From NCBI RefSeq assembly GCF_000214595.1, contig NZ_AFIG01000001.1, forward strand, positions 1,282,382 through 1,346,381: a stretch of DNA of 64,000 bases, written 5' to 3'. Both the position numbers and the translations under genes were made by a program. Source of the DNA: Methylophaga thalassica MP. Lineage in GTDB: Bacteria > Pseudomonadota > Gammaproteobacteria > Nitrosococcales > Methylophagaceae. The notes under the pieces were generated by a model. That model was not told where the DNA came from. It searched no databases and saw only the letters and a program-made list of their open reading frames with translations. The stretch's first letter is position 1. Each line of letters opens with the position of its first letter. Below are positions 1 to 8,721 of this stretch, piece by piece.

Positions 1-172
1 AGCCCATGGTGATTCCCAAACCAAAACAGGCACAGGATTGGGGTTGGCCATATCGAAAGGGATGATTGCCGCACATGGCGGTAATATTACCGTGTTAGAC
101 AATCCGTCAGGTGGCACAATCATGCATATCACCCTGCCCAAACATCCTGTTGTTTATGGCCCTGAAAAATGA
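1..172 (+). CDS. kdpD: KdpD-type sensor histidine kinase, C-terminal fragment
   Basis: The frame open from base 2 to the TGA at 170-172 encodes the last 56 residues of a histidine kinase; the rest lies upstream of the window. The visible part is the end of the HATPase_c domain: a G2-box (TGTGLGLAISKGM), the HGG turn and a GG-x-IMHITLP strand. The stop overlaps the start of the downstream response regulator in an ATGA junction, so the two are translationally coupled. The neighbour is clearly KdpE-like, which makes this KdpD, the membrane sensor that controls the high-affinity potassium transporter KdpFABC. The assignment rests mainly on that neighbour; the fragment alone only shows a histidine kinase. 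Confidence 0.8.
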   Translation, partial: AHGDSQTKTGTGLGLAISKGMIAAHGGNITVLDNPSGGTIMHITLPKHPVVYGPEK

Positions 173-858
173 ATATCACTGCAAAAACCATTCTTATCAT
201 TGAAGATGAAGCACAGATCAGACAGTTCCTCAGAATCAGTCTTGAAGCGCAGTCATATACGGTTATTATTGCAACAAATGCCGCAGAAGGACTTGAGTTA
301 GCAGGCAAGCAGCCTATTGACCTCATCATTCTTGATTTAGGTTTGCCAGACAGAGATGGTCAACAAGTCATCAAAGAACTAAGAAAGCGTTCTCAAATCC
401 CTATCATCGTTTTATCAGTCAGAGCCAGCGAAGATGAAAAAGTCAGGGCACTTGATACGGGCGCCAATGACTACGTTACCAAACCTTTTGGCATCAGTGA
501 ATTAATGGCAAGAGTTCGCGCACTGATTCGGATTAATGACAATCAACCTAGCACTCAAGCCAGAATACAGTTCGATAATTTAACAATTGATACACAAAGC
601 CATGAAGTCTGGTTAGATAATGAAGCTATCCATCTGTCACGTAAGGAGTTTGAACTGTTGTATCAGCTCGCAGTAACGCCGGGACGGATTCTTACGCATC
701 AGCAATTACTTAAAATTATTTGGGGAGAGCATTTTGTCAGTGAAACGCATTATCTACGAATTCTGGTAGGTCATCTTCGCCAAAAACTGAATGATGATCC
801 TATGCAGCCCCGTTTTATTATTACCGTGCAAGGGATTGGTTATCGTTTCAAATACTAA
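169..858 (+). CDS. kdpE: KdpE-like response regulator (OmpR/PhoB family)
   Basis: A 229-residue two-domain regulator. Residues 6-120 form the receiver: acidic pair at E12-D13, phospho-acceptor D56 in ILDLGLPD, conserved S83 and K105 in KPFG. Residues 130-229 form an OmpR-type winged helix ending in GIGYRFKY. The DLGLPD-x-DG and KPFGI-x-EL signatures are those of KdpE, which activates kdpFABC under potassium limitation or turgor stress once phosphorylated by KdpD. It overlaps the kinase gene by 4 nt. No kdpFABC structural genes follow, so any such operon would have to lie upstream or elsewhere. Family and paralogue assignment are both fairly secure. Confidence 0.88.
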   Translation: MNITAKTILIIEDEAQIRQFLRISLEAQSYTVIIATNAAEGLELAGKQPIDLIILDLGLPDRDGQQVIKELRKRSQIPIIVLSVRASEDEKVRALDTGANDYVTKPFGISELMARVRALIRINDNQPSTQARIQFDNLTIDTQSHEVWLDNEAIHLSRKEFELLYQLAVTPGRILTHQQLLKIIWGEHFVSETHYLRILVGHLRQKLNDDPMQPRFIITVQGIGYRFKY

Positions 859-937
859 ACTATTTATTCCCTTCCCCACTTGAATATCTGCACCGACAGC
901 GCTCACAATGCGTCATTCACTCTATCAGGATATCTGC

Positions 938-2344
938 ATGCTCAAACGTCTAGTCACATTACCTGCCTTGCTTGTGTTGTTCAGTAGCTTTAACCTGTCT
1001 GCAGCAACGCTAACGGTTGATGGCTTAGCCAATAAAAACACACCTAAAGCGACCGATGTTGCATTTCAGCTAATTGATATGAAGACAGGGAAAACACTGG
1101 TAGCTCAACGCGCTGATCAATTACAGCCTCCCGCCAGTTTGCAGAAATTAGTGACCGCATTAGCAGCAAAACTGTACCTTAAAGATGACTTTCGTTTTGT
1201 TACACGTCTTGAACGTCATAAGGATGATTTGATTGTTCGGTTTAGTGGCGATCCTGACTTCAGCTCTGATGATTTAGATGCCTTATTTCAGTCACTTCGC
1301 TCCAGCCAATCTGTTATCAAAGGTAATATTTATATTAATGGCTCGACATTTGATGATTATGAGCGTGCTATCGGATTGCCCTGGGACAATCTGGGTGTTT
1401 GTTACAGTGCCCCTTCAAGCAGTATTTCTATGGATAAAAACTGCGCTACTGGCAATTTATATATCAAACCAGGTGCTAGCAAACCCTCCGTTTTATTGCC
1501 AGCAAAAAAACCGATTCATATTGATACCTCCACATTACAAATCATCAAAACCAAACCGACCAACGATGACTATTGTCAGATGAAGTTGTTAGCTGACAAT
1601 ACAAACCACTACCAAATTGGTGGTTGTATTCATGAATCGTCCCTGCCGGTTAAATTAAAATTCGCCCTGCAAAATACCACCGCTTATGCAAAAGCCAATA
1701 TTGAAGATGCATTAAAAAAAGCCGGTATTCAACTTAAGGGGAAGATAGTCAGGGATGACAATAAAACCGGAACCGTGATTACTGAACATCAATCAGCGTC
1801 TTTAGACACTCTGGTCAGGGAGATGCTTAAACACTCAGATAATCTTATTGCTGACAATCTCTTAAAAACCATGGGTCATGTGTTTTATAAACAGGCAGGC
1901 AGCTATGAAAACGGCATCGCAGCGTTACAACATATCCTCAAACAACAAGCGAATATCGATTTAAGTCATGCGATGTTAGTCGATGGTTCAGGTTTATCGA
2001 GAAATAACAGACTGTCCGTAGAACAATTGATACAAGTCGTGTCGTATATTTTCAAACATCCCGAGTTAGGCTTAATAAACGACCTTCCGGTATCGGGTGA
2101 AAGTGGTACGCTAGCATTTCGCAGCAGTGTTAATAAACCACCATTAAAAGGTCAGATACAAGCAAAAACAGGCACACTGTATGGCACGTATAATCTGGCA
2201 GGAAAGATTCGTACAAAAAATAATCATGACTTATTATTTGTACAGATTGTGACCAATTTTCATCCTGCCGATGAAAAACAGTCTCGTTGGCCAGTAATGA
2301 AATTTGAAAAATCGTTATATGAGTCGATTTATCAACGTTTCTAA
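938..2344 (+). CDS. dacB: D-alanyl-D-alanine carboxypeptidase/endopeptidase, PBP4 (DacB) family
   Basis: A periplasmic class C low-molecular-weight penicillin-binding protein that trims or cleaves peptidoglycan peptide cross-links. All three active-site motifs are present: SLQK (SxxK) near residue 67, SDN within a HSDNLIADNLL stretch, and KTG in AKTGTLYG near the C-terminus. I chose ATG 938 because an AGGA lies 7 nt upstream and the product then begins with a clean signal peptide (MLKRLVTLPALLVLF, then SAA). The in-frame ATG at 908 would add ten polar residues in front and has no ribosome site. The length of 468 aa is typical of DacB. It stands alone between kdpE and ettA. Confidence 0.9.
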   Translation: MLKRLVTLPALLVLFSSFNLSAATLTVDGLANKNTPKATDVAFQLIDMKTGKTLVAQRADQLQPPASLQKLVTALAAKLYLKDDFRFVTRLERHKDDLIVRFSGDPDFSSDDLDALFQSLRSSQSVIKGNIYINGSTFDDYERAIGLPWDNLGVCYSAPSSSISMDKNCATGNLYIKPGASKPSVLLPAKKPIHIDTSTLQIIKTKPTNDDYCQMKLLADNTNHYQIGGCIHESSLPVKLKFALQNTTAYAKANIEDALKKAGIQLKGKIVRDDNKTGTVITEHQSASLDTLVREMLKHSDNLIADNLLKTMGHVFYKQAGSYENGIAALQHILKQQANIDLSHAMLVDGSGLSRNNRLSVEQLIQVVSYIFKHPELGLINDLPVSGESGTLAFRSSVNKPPLKGQIQAKTGTLYGTYNLAGKIRTKNNHDLLFVQIVTNFHPADEKQSRWPVMKFEKSLYESIYQRF

Positions 2345-2425
2345 CAGAGTGCCCTCTCGCAATTTAAGGCCGGAATAGGTAGAATTTTCGGCTTCTTATC
2401 ACGTCAAATTCTTGGAAAGTTAACC

Positions 2426-4084
2426 ATGGCTCAGTACGTATATAGTATGAATCGGGTGGGCAAAATTGTTCCGCCAAAACGAGAAATACTGAAAGATATT
2501 TCTTTATCCTTTTTCCCTGGTGCAAAAATTGGGGTACTTGGTCTTAATGGCTCCGGTAAATCAAGTTTACTCCGTATTATGGCCGGCATCGATCAAGACT
2601 ACATTGGTGAAGCACGCCCAATGCCGGATCTAAATATTGGCTACTTACCTCAAGAACCAGAGCTTGATGATAGCAAAACGGTTCGTGAAGTCGTTGAAGA
2701 AGCTGTCTCTGACGTCAAAGGCGCACTGGATGAACTTGATGCTATTTATGCCGCCTATGCGGATCCTGATGCTGATTTTGACGCCTTGGCAAAAAAACAA
2801 GCTGAATTGGAAAATCTCATCCAAGCCAAAGATGGGCATAATCTCGATAATGCCTTAGAACGTGCCGCTGATGCCTTACGTCTTCCAGCATGGGAGACGC
2901 CTGTGTCGGTCTTATCTGGTGGTGAACGTCGCCGAGTGGCATTATGTCGTTTATTGCTCGATCATCCTGATATGCTCCTGCTTGATGAGCCTACCAACCA
3001 TTTAGATGCAGAATCTATTGCCTGGATTGAACGCTTCTTACAAGAATATCCAGGTACTGTTGTTGCTATCACCCATGATCGCTACTTCCTTGATAATGCG
3101 GCTGGCTGGATTCTGGAACTGGATCGCGGTCGTGGCATTCCTTACGAGGGTAACTATTCTTCCTGGCTTGAACAGAAAGATCAGCGTTTGCAGCAAGAAG
3201 CAAAAGAAGAAGCTTCCCATCAAAAAGCGATTAAAGCGGAGCTGGAGTGGGTCAAACAAGGTGCTAAAGGTCGTCAGACTAAATCTAAAGCCCGTTTGAA
3301 ATCATTTGAAGAAATGAATTCGCGTGAATTCCAAAAACGTAATGAAACACAGGAAATCTATATTCCACCTGGTCCACGTCTCGGCGATAAAGTTATCGAA
3401 CTGAAAAATGTCACGAAGTCGTATGGCGAGAAATTGTTATTTGAAGACCTGAGCTTATCCATTCCTGCAGGTGCTATCGTCGGTATTATCGGCCCTAATG
3501 GTGCGGGTAAGTCGACCTTATTCCGTATGATTTCAGGTGAAGAACAGCCTGATTCTGGAGAGATAGAAATCGGCAGCACTGTTGAATTGGCTTATGTGAA
3601 TCAGTCACGTGAGCTGGATGGTAAAAAAACAGTATTTGAAGAAATTTCTGATGGTGCTGACATTATCACTGTCGGCAATTATCAAACTCCATCACGTGCT
3701 TATTGTGGCCGTTTCAACTTTAAAGGCTCGGATCAGCAGAAGTTCGTCAAAGACTTATCGGGCGGTGAACGTAACCGATTGCATATGGCAAAACTGCTCA
3801 AGTCTGGTGGCAATGTGTTATTACTCGACGAACCGACCAACGATCTTGATGTGGAAACCTTACGGGCACTTGAAGAAGCCATTCTGGCCTTTCCAGGCTC
3901 TGCGGTGGTGATATCGCATGATCGCTGGTTCCTGGATCGCATCTGCACACATATCATTGCCTATGAAGGTGATTCATCTGTCGTCTTCTTTGAAGGTAAC
4001 TACAGTGAATACGCGGAAGATTACGCAAAACGTTTTGGTAAAGATCATCAACCAGAGCGTATCAAGTACCGTCGGATAGGTTAA
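2426..4084 (+). CDS. ettA: Energy-dependent translational throttle protein EttA (ABC-F ATPase)
   Basis: A soluble ABC-F protein of 552 aa (E. coli EttA is 555) with two ATP-binding cassettes and no membrane segments. Cassette 1 has Walker A GLNGSGKSS near residue 39, signature LSGGERRR and Walker B LLLLDEPTNHLD. Cassette 2 has GPNGAGKST, LSGGERNR and LLLLDEPTNDLD. A charged, coiled-coil P-site linker lies between them. EttA binds the ribosomal E site and gates the first elongation step according to the ATP/ADP ratio. The N-terminus MAQYVYSMNRVGKIVPPKR is characteristic of this subgroup. A GGAAAG sits just ahead of the start and a hairpin follows the stop. Confidence 0.95.
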   Translation: MAQYVYSMNRVGKIVPPKREILKDISLSFFPGAKIGVLGLNGSGKSSLLRIMAGIDQDYIGEARPMPDLNIGYLPQEPELDDSKTVREVVEEAVSDVKGALDELDAIYAAYADPDADFDALAKKQAELENLIQAKDGHNLDNALERAADALRLPAWETPVSVLSGGERRRVALCRLLLDHPDMLLLDEPTNHLDAESIAWIERFLQEYPGTVVAITHDRYFLDNAAGWILELDRGRGIPYEGNYSSWLEQKDQRLQQEAKEEASHQKAIKAELEWVKQGAKGRQTKSKARLKSFEEMNSREFQKRNETQEIYIPPGPRLGDKVIELKNVTKSYGEKLLFEDLSLSIPAGAIVGIIGPNGAGKSTLFRMISGEEQPDSGEIEIGSTVELAYVNQSRELDGKKTVFEEISDGADIITVGNYQTPSRAYCGRFNFKGSDQQKFVKDLSGGERNRLHMAKLLKSGGNVLLLDEPTNDLDVETLRALEEAILAFPGSAVVISHDRWFLDRICTHIIAYEGDSSVVFFEGNYSEYAEDYAKRFGKDHQPERIKYRRIG

Positions 4085-4092
4085 AAAATAAA

Positions 4093-4121
4093 CTGCCCGT
4101 GTCGGTGTAATACACGGGCAG
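4093..4121 (+). terminator. Hairpin after ettA
   Basis: A perfect 10-bp stem (CTGCCCGTGT / ACACGGGCAG) with a 9-nt loop lies 9 nt after the ettA stop. No strong T-run follows, so termination may be inefficient or Rho-assisted, or the hairpin may protect the mRNA 3' end. Confidence 0.6.
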
Positions 4122-4219
4122 TATTCTGGCTATTGAATTATAAAATGACAGAATCTTTTTTCATGATGCGTATGTCTAAGTGATGAGATGATAAGTAACA
4201 TAACTGTGATACCCACGCT

Positions 4220-4600
4220 ATGAAAAAAGCCCAAATAGCCCGCTTAAAATTGCGGTGTCCAATCACGCTGGGTCGCCAGCATGAAATCAATATACCGTCA
4301 GGCTGGTTTGATCTTGTCTTCACCATGTGTGCAGCTATTGAAGATGAAGCACAAGCTATCAACAAAAAACATCGTCAACGTATGTTCTTACCGAGAATCG
4401 TTTTTATTGAAGAACATCAGGGAAGAATCATTTGTGACGTGATTAATGGCACCAAAGATATTAGTGAGATTATTAAACAGGCACAAATGCGCTCTGCAAA
4501 ATCCTGCATGACCTGTGGTGACGAAGGTAGTCAGTTCCGCTTAGGCAGAAATCTTGTCACCCGCTGCCATAAGCATCGTTCAAGTGAAATGCACTATTAA
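4220..4600 (+). CDS. Conserved-looking hypothetical protein with C-terminal zinc-ribbon-like motif
   Basis: I do not recognise this 126-residue protein. The N-terminal 90 residues are mixed alpha/beta (MKKAQIARLKLRCPITLGRQ at the start, a RIVFIEEHQGRIICDVING strand pair in the middle). The last 30 residues hold C-x2-C-G, then about 15 residues, then C-H-K-H, which could bind one metal ion. There is no signal peptide or membrane segment, so it is probably cytoplasmic. Its stop overlaps tail-to-tail with the stop of the leftward gene next to it. It is a free-standing monocistron. Coding potential is supported by length and regular amino-acid composition only. Confidence 0.6.
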   Translation: MKKAQIARLKLRCPITLGRQHEINIPSGWFDLVFTMCAAIEDEAQAINKKHRQRMFLPRIVFIEEHQGRIICDVINGTKDISEIIKQAQMRSAKSCMTCGDEGSQFRLGRNLVTRCHKHRSSEMHY

Positions 4601-4902
4601 TGATCTTTATGCTGTAAGCAATTATCATAAACCGCTTGTTCTACCTGCTCTTCTGTTTGTGACTCAGGAAACGTAAATGCGAGGTTTATCGCCAAATCAA
4701 TCATTCTGAAAAACTCTGTATGCATAAATTCTGGTGGTGTTGCTTGTTGCATCTCCCCCATAGTTTTGCCCTCTAAACGTTGTGCAAAATAATCCCCCGT
4801 TAGACTCGAAATCTGCAAGCATTGTTTATCAGGCTCGTCTTCAGCTACAACAGCTGCAGAATATAAAACTAGCAATAATAATGTCTTGATATAGTGTTTC
4901 AT
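4597..4902 (-). CDS. Small exported protein of unknown function
   Basis: A 101-residue protein with a typical signal peptide (MKHYIKTLLLLVLYSAAVVA, cleavage after AVVA) and a small acidic mature domain containing two cysteines about 65 residues apart that could form a disulphide in the periplasm. I chose ATG 4902 because a GAGAGG lies about 5 nt upstream; a GTG directly before it is also possible. It faces the CbiX-like gene divergently. I recognise no family. Confidence 0.6.
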   Translation of the reverse strand: MKHYIKTLLLLVLYSAAVVAEDEPDKQCLQISSLTGDYFAQRLEGKTMGEMQQATPPEFMHTEFFRMIDLAINLAFTFPESQTEEQVEQAVYDNCLQHKDH

Positions 4903-5022
4903 CACACCCTCTCTGTACGAACAACATGAGTACTAGGACTTCTAAGTAACGAATTAATTTCTTCACAGAAATTTTTAACCCGCTTATTGATAATATGTTC
5001 GAATTAAATATCAGGAAATAAA

Positions 5023-5397
5023 ATGAAAGCATTACTAATCATTGCTCACGGCAGCCGCAGGCATCAATCAAATGATGAAGTGACAAATATTGCTAAGCAA
5101 ATCAGAACATGTGAAGAGCATGATTTTGATATCGTAGAATCTGCCTTTCTTGAGTTAGCGGAGACCTTAATTCCAACTGGTATAGAGCGCTGTATAAAAT
5201 CCGGTGCAAAAGAAATTATCGTAGTGCCCTATTTTCTGAATTCTGGTACTCATGTGACTAAAGACATTCCTGAAATAATCTCTGCTCAGAAGTCACTTTA
5301 TCCGGACATCAACATTACACTGACTCGGCATCTAGGTGCTTCACCTGTCATGCTCGACTTAATCTTGCAGACAGCATCAGATACCGTGATAAATTAA
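5023..5397 (+). CDS. cbiX: CbiX/SirB-family sirohydrochlorin chelatase-like protein
   Basis: A 124-residue single-domain chelatase of the short CbiX type. It starts LLIIAHGSRR, the histidine of which is the catalytic metal-binding residue in this family, and carries a second conserved segment IIVVPYFLNSGTHVTKDIP with the second active-site histidine. Family members insert Co2+ or Fe2+ into sirohydrochlorin for cobalamin or siroheme; which metal cannot be told from sequence alone. No other tetrapyrrole gene is nearby. An AGGAAA lies about 7 nt before the start. Confidence 0.8.
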   Translation: MKALLIIAHGSRRHQSNDEVTNIAKQIRTCEEHDFDIVESAFLELAETLIPTGIERCIKSGAKEIIVVPYFLNSGTHVTKDIPEIISAQKSLYPDINITLTRHLGASPVMLDLILQTASDTVIN

Positions 5398-5563
5398 GAT
5401 GTCAGCCAAGTTCATCCAATATAGTACACTTGCAGCGCCGTTAATAATGCATCGTAATGCGGGCTACGCTGAATAACCTAAGATGGTATATTAATATCAT
5501 CAAAGGATATCTGTTTTAACCATAATAAATCATCTAAACAAGCTCAAAATAAAAGGGATGACA

Positions 5564-5938
5564 ATGGAGAGAGAGCGGTTTAATACAGTATGGGATCGTG
5601 ATGGAAGTCTGAAACGACTACTAGGGGATGAAGCACTTCTGCAAAAAATGTTAGTCATGTTCCAGCAAAGTAACACGCAAACTCTAAGCGATATTTCGCT
5701 CGCTATAGAAAAAGATGACTATCAAGCTGTTAAAGGCCTTGCTCATAAATTGAAGGGAAGTGCATCCGCTATTGGCGCTCCCAGAGTTGTCGAAGATTGC
5801 GTGATCATTGAAAGTGCAGCTGAGCATGAGAATAACGAGACTATCAGACAGACTTTCACACAGTTGCAGCACGATATAAATGGAATACTGGCGGTTATCG
5901 ACAGTTACCTAAAGACGACTCCATCATCCCCCACCTAA
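5564..5938 (+). CDS. Orphan histidine-phosphotransfer (Hpt) domain protein
   Basis: A single Hpt domain of about 124 residues: a four-helix bundle protein whose phosphorylatable histidine sits in the signature AHKLKGSASAIGA. Such proteins relay phosphate between hybrid kinases and response regulators. No kinase or receiver gene is adjacent, so its partners must be encoded elsewhere. ATG 5564 is preferred over ATG 5558 because the AAAAGGG motif ends 6 nt upstream of it and touches the first one. The stop overlaps the stop of the convergent tatD-like gene by a few bases. Confidence 0.82.
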   Translation: MERERFNTVWDRDGSLKRLLGDEALLQKMLVMFQQSNTQTLSDISLAIEKDDYQAVKGLAHKLKGSASAIGAPRVVEDCVIIESAAEHENNETIRQTFTQLQHDINGILAVIDSYLKTTPSSPT

Positions 5939-6714
5939 ACAGAGGCTATTGCTGAAGGGAAAAGCTGCTTAAAATTACGACTTGTTACTTGCGCAATGTT
6001 CTCAACACTATCACCTCTCAGTTCGGCGAGAAACTCAGCGACATGTTTTACAAAAACAGGTTTATTAGTTTTGCCACGATGAGGAACAGGTGCCAGATAT
6101 GGTGCATCTGTTTCAATTAAAATTCTGTCTAAAGGTAATTTTTTGGCGACTTCTTGCAGGTCCTTTGCACTTTTAAACGTTACAATGCCCGACAAAGAGA
6201 TATAGAAACCAATATCTAAAGCGCGTTGAGCCGTTTCCCAGTTTTCAGTGAAACAATGGATGATGCCACCGGCATCACGGGCATTCTCGTTTTCGAGAAT
6301 CGTCATTGTATCTTCACGCGCTTCACGTGTATGAATGATTAACGGTTTTTGGGTTTGTTTCGCCGCTTCGATATGAACTCTGAATCGATCGCGTTGCCAT
6401 TCCAGATCACCTTCACTTCTGAAGTAATCTAAACCCGTCTCGCCAATGGCAATCACTTTGGGGTGATTCGCTTCAGCAATTAAAGCATCGACGCTATATT
6501 GCTCATCAGCCTCAACATTTGGGTGAATGCCTACACTAGCACTGACATTAGGGAAATTTTCAGCAATATGTTTAACATCAAGGGAGCTTTTTTTGTCTAT
6601 GGCAATGCACAGAATATGATCAATACCTTGACTCTCTGCTTCACTGACTATGGCATCAATGCCACCCTCTTCATCTGCCAATAAGTTAAGGTGACAATGT
6701 GAATCAATATACAT
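5935..6714 (-). CDS. TatD-family metal-dependent deoxyribonuclease/hydrolase (YcfH type)
   Basis: A 259-residue TIM-barrel amidohydrolase-type nuclease. Metal ligands are visible as HCH in DSHCHLNL at the N-terminus, GETGLDYF, IHTREA, HCFTENW and ETDAPYLAP near the C-terminus. YcfH/TatD proteins are cytoplasmic and act on DNA ends or D-aminoacyl groups. This is the last gene of the long leftward fatty-acid/tmk/holB cluster, the same position ycfH occupies next to holB in E. coli. No intrinsic terminator is evident at its end, where it runs into the convergent Hpt gene. Confidence 0.9.
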   Translation of the reverse strand: MYIDSHCHLNLLADEEGGIDAIVSEAESQGIDHILCIAIDKKSSLDVKHIAENFPNVSASVGIHPNVEADEQYSVDALIAEANHPKVIAIGETGLDYFRSEGDLEWQRDRFRVHIEAAKQTQKPLIIHTREAREDTMTILENENARDAGGIIHCFTENWETAQRALDIGFYISLSGIVTFKSAKDLQEVAKKLPLDRILIETDAPYLAPVPHRGKTNKPVFVKHVAEFLAELRGDSVENIAQVTSRNFKQLFPSAIASV

Positions 6715-6760
6715 AAAACAATAACAACTTAAATAAGGAAAGGAATCGGGTAACAGCCAA

Positions 6761-7114
6761 TTACATAGTGTAAGTGGCTTTATCAGACTTAAGTTTATCT
6801 ACTAAATAATTCTCAATTTTGCCTCTGACAACAGAAGCACTTCCATCAATATCACTGAAATGCACACCAATACCTGCAGCCTGGTTTCCTTGGGCTCCTC
6901 GCGGAGTAATCCAGACAATCGTGCCGGCAACAGGTAATTTTTCTCCTTCATCCATCAGTGATAACAGGATAAACACCTCTTCTCCCAACTGATAACTCTT
7001 TGTTGTCGGGATAAATAGCCCACCATTTTTCACATAGGGCATGTAAGAATGGTAAAGCATATTTTGATCGGTAATTTTCAGTGACAAAATGCCTTTTCTT
7101 GGATTAGAAGCCAT
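6761..7114 (-). CDS. pilZ: PilZ-domain protein, type IV pilus assembly PilZ
   Basis: A 117-residue single PilZ domain. The segment running from LGEEVFILLSLMDEGEKLPV to AAGIGVHFSD fits PilZ itself, which lacks the full RxxxR c-di-GMP-binding motif and works through protein contacts in type IV pilus biogenesis and twitching. The context supports this: pilZ lies between holB and tatD in many gammaproteobacteria, such as Pseudomonas. An AGG lies 7 nt ahead of the ATG. No other pilus gene is in the window. Confidence 0.88.
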   Translation of the reverse strand: MASNPRKGILSLKITDQNMLYHSYMPYVKNGGLFIPTTKSYQLGEEVFILLSLMDEGEKLPVAGTIVWITPRGAQGNQAAGIGVHFSDIDGSASVVRGKIENYLVDKLKSDKATYTM

Positions 7115-7126
7115 CGTATTACCTGC

Positions 7127-8095
7127 TTATTGCTGATGTTGTTGAATCTGACTAGCATGCTGCATAATCGACACCATCAAATCTTCCATCAGTAAGGTTT
7201 TATTTAGATTATTCTGTGAAGATAGTAACTTCATTGTATGGATGATGCAATCTGAAATCCCCCAGTAATGCTTGATTAATGCAGGCTCAGGCATTTCTTG
7301 TTTATCCAATAGTGATACTAGCTTGGTTTGTATCATTGCCTGTAGCTGATGTAATACAGACATCAGATCAAAAGACTGCCACTGAGCAGAGAGTTGCACT
7401 GGATTAGCCTTGCATCGCATTAATGCTGCCATGCCACTAAATACACTCTTGCTCTGTTCAATCCCTTCTTCACCAATTGTAAGCGCGGCCAAAGGGGCTC
7501 CATGTGCCAGATTAAGCAATGTAGTTAAATCTTGTTCAGATAAGTCACTGTGTTGTTTGAGCCAGTCTATAGCAATACTACGATCAGGCGTTGACACAGA
7601 AATTGTCTGGCATCGACTTTTAATCGTGATGGGTAACTTTCGCATCGATGCAGCAACCAGAATGAGTGTGGTGTTTTCTTGGGGCTCTTCAAGCAGCTTT
7701 AACAGACTGTTAAAAGCATTTGTATTCATCTGGTCAGCATTTTTGATAATGACAGTTTTCGCCGACGAAATTTTTGGCATCAACGATTGAACATCTTTCA
7801 ACTGACGGATTTGATCTACTTTAATTTGTTTACCTGCTTCTTCAGGTGCAACAACGCTATGATCCGGATGACTTTCTGCTGCATATAGCTGACAGCTATG
7901 ACAGATACCACAGCTATCAAAGTCTTCAGTAACGCTTAAACACAAAAGACTTTTTGTCAGTTCACTAGCAAGTAAATCGTTATCTAGTCCGTGTATGCCA
8001 TGAATAAGAATAGCATGTGGAATACGTTTCGCCTGATAAAGTGAAACAATATGCTGCCAGGGTGTTTGATGCCAGGGATAGAGTGACATGGTCAT
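7127..8095 (-). CDS. holB: DNA polymerase III subunit delta' (HolB)
   Basis: The delta' subunit of the clamp loader, 322 aa. The N-terminal AAA+ domain has a zinc-binding cluster (C-GICHSC), the SRC sensor-1-type motif in ITIKSRCQ, and the LLKLLEEP stretch shared by delta' and gamma/tau. The P-loop is degenerate, as expected for delta'. The start overlaps the tmk stop in an ATGA junction; an ATG two codons later is also possible. It works with HolA and DnaX to load the beta clamp. Confidence 0.93.
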   Translation of the reverse strand: MTMSLYPWHQTPWQHIVSLYQAKRIPHAILIHGIHGLDNDLLASELTKSLLCLSVTEDFDSCGICHSCQLYAAESHPDHSVVAPEEAGKQIKVDQIRQLKDVQSLMPKISSAKTVIIKNADQMNTNAFNSLLKLLEEPQENTTLILVAASMRKLPITIKSRCQTISVSTPDRSIAIDWLKQHSDLSEQDLTTLLNLAHGAPLAALTIGEEGIEQSKSVFSGMAALMRCKANPVQLSAQWQSFDLMSVLHQLQAMIQTKLVSLLDKQEMPEPALIKHYWGISDCIIHTMKLLSSQNNLNKTLLMEDLMVSIMQHASQIQQHQQ

Positions 8096-8721
8096 ACTGA
8101 TTGAAGTAGCTTGTTTAATGATATAGACACTTGCTGCTGAATATTATCAATAGACTGGCTGGCATCAATAATTTGAATTCGCTCTGGTTCATTCACCGCT
8201 CTATCCAAGTAGCATTGACGAATTTTCTCAAAAAAGTCTGTCTTTTCTTGTTCAAAACGGTCTTTTTCTAAAAGACGTTGGTTAACCCGCTGCTGACCAA
8301 TCTGAACAGGTAAATCAAATAATAAGGTTAAATCTGTTTTTAGCCCATCCAAGGTCCAATCAGACAAAGACGATATACGTTGTTCATGAATACCTCGCCC
8401 GCCTCCCTGATAAGCAAAAGTCGCATCAACAAAACGGTCACAAACAACCCACTTTCCAGCCGCCAGAGCAGGTAAAATTACCTGCTTGATATGTTCAGCA
8501 CGTGCAGCAAACATGAGTAATAATTCTGTATTGTCACTCATGCCGTCTTTTCTTGGTCGCAACAATAATTCACGAATTTCTTCGCCTAAGGGTGTCCCAC
8601 CAGGCTCACGTGTAACGATAACTGATTTATTGAAATTCTCAAGGTAGCTTTTGATGAACTGGATTTGTGTAGATTTCCCTGCACCTTCGATACCTTCAAC
8701 GCTAATAAATTTACCTTTCAT
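8092..8721 (-). CDS. tmk: Thymidylate kinase
   Basis: A 209-residue dTMP kinase that makes dTDP for DNA synthesis. It shows the P-loop GIEGAGKSTQ, the DRx-type motif CDRFVDATFAYQGGGRG, and TREPGGTPLGE, which contacts dTMP. It overlaps both neighbours, mltG and holB, by 4 nt in ATGA junctions, so the three are translationally coupled. The order mltG-tmk-holB is the one seen in E. coli. Confidence 0.96.
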   Translation of the reverse strand: MKGKFISVEGIEGAGKSTQIQFIKSYLENFNKSVIVTREPGGTPLGEEIRELLLRPRKDGMSDNTELLLMFAARAEHIKQVILPALAAGKWVVCDRFVDATFAYQGGGRGIHEQRISSLSDWTLDGLKTDLTLLFDLPVQIGQQRVNQRLLEKDRFEQEKTDFFEKIRQCYLDRAVNEPERIQIIDASQSIDNIQQQVSISLNKLLQSV

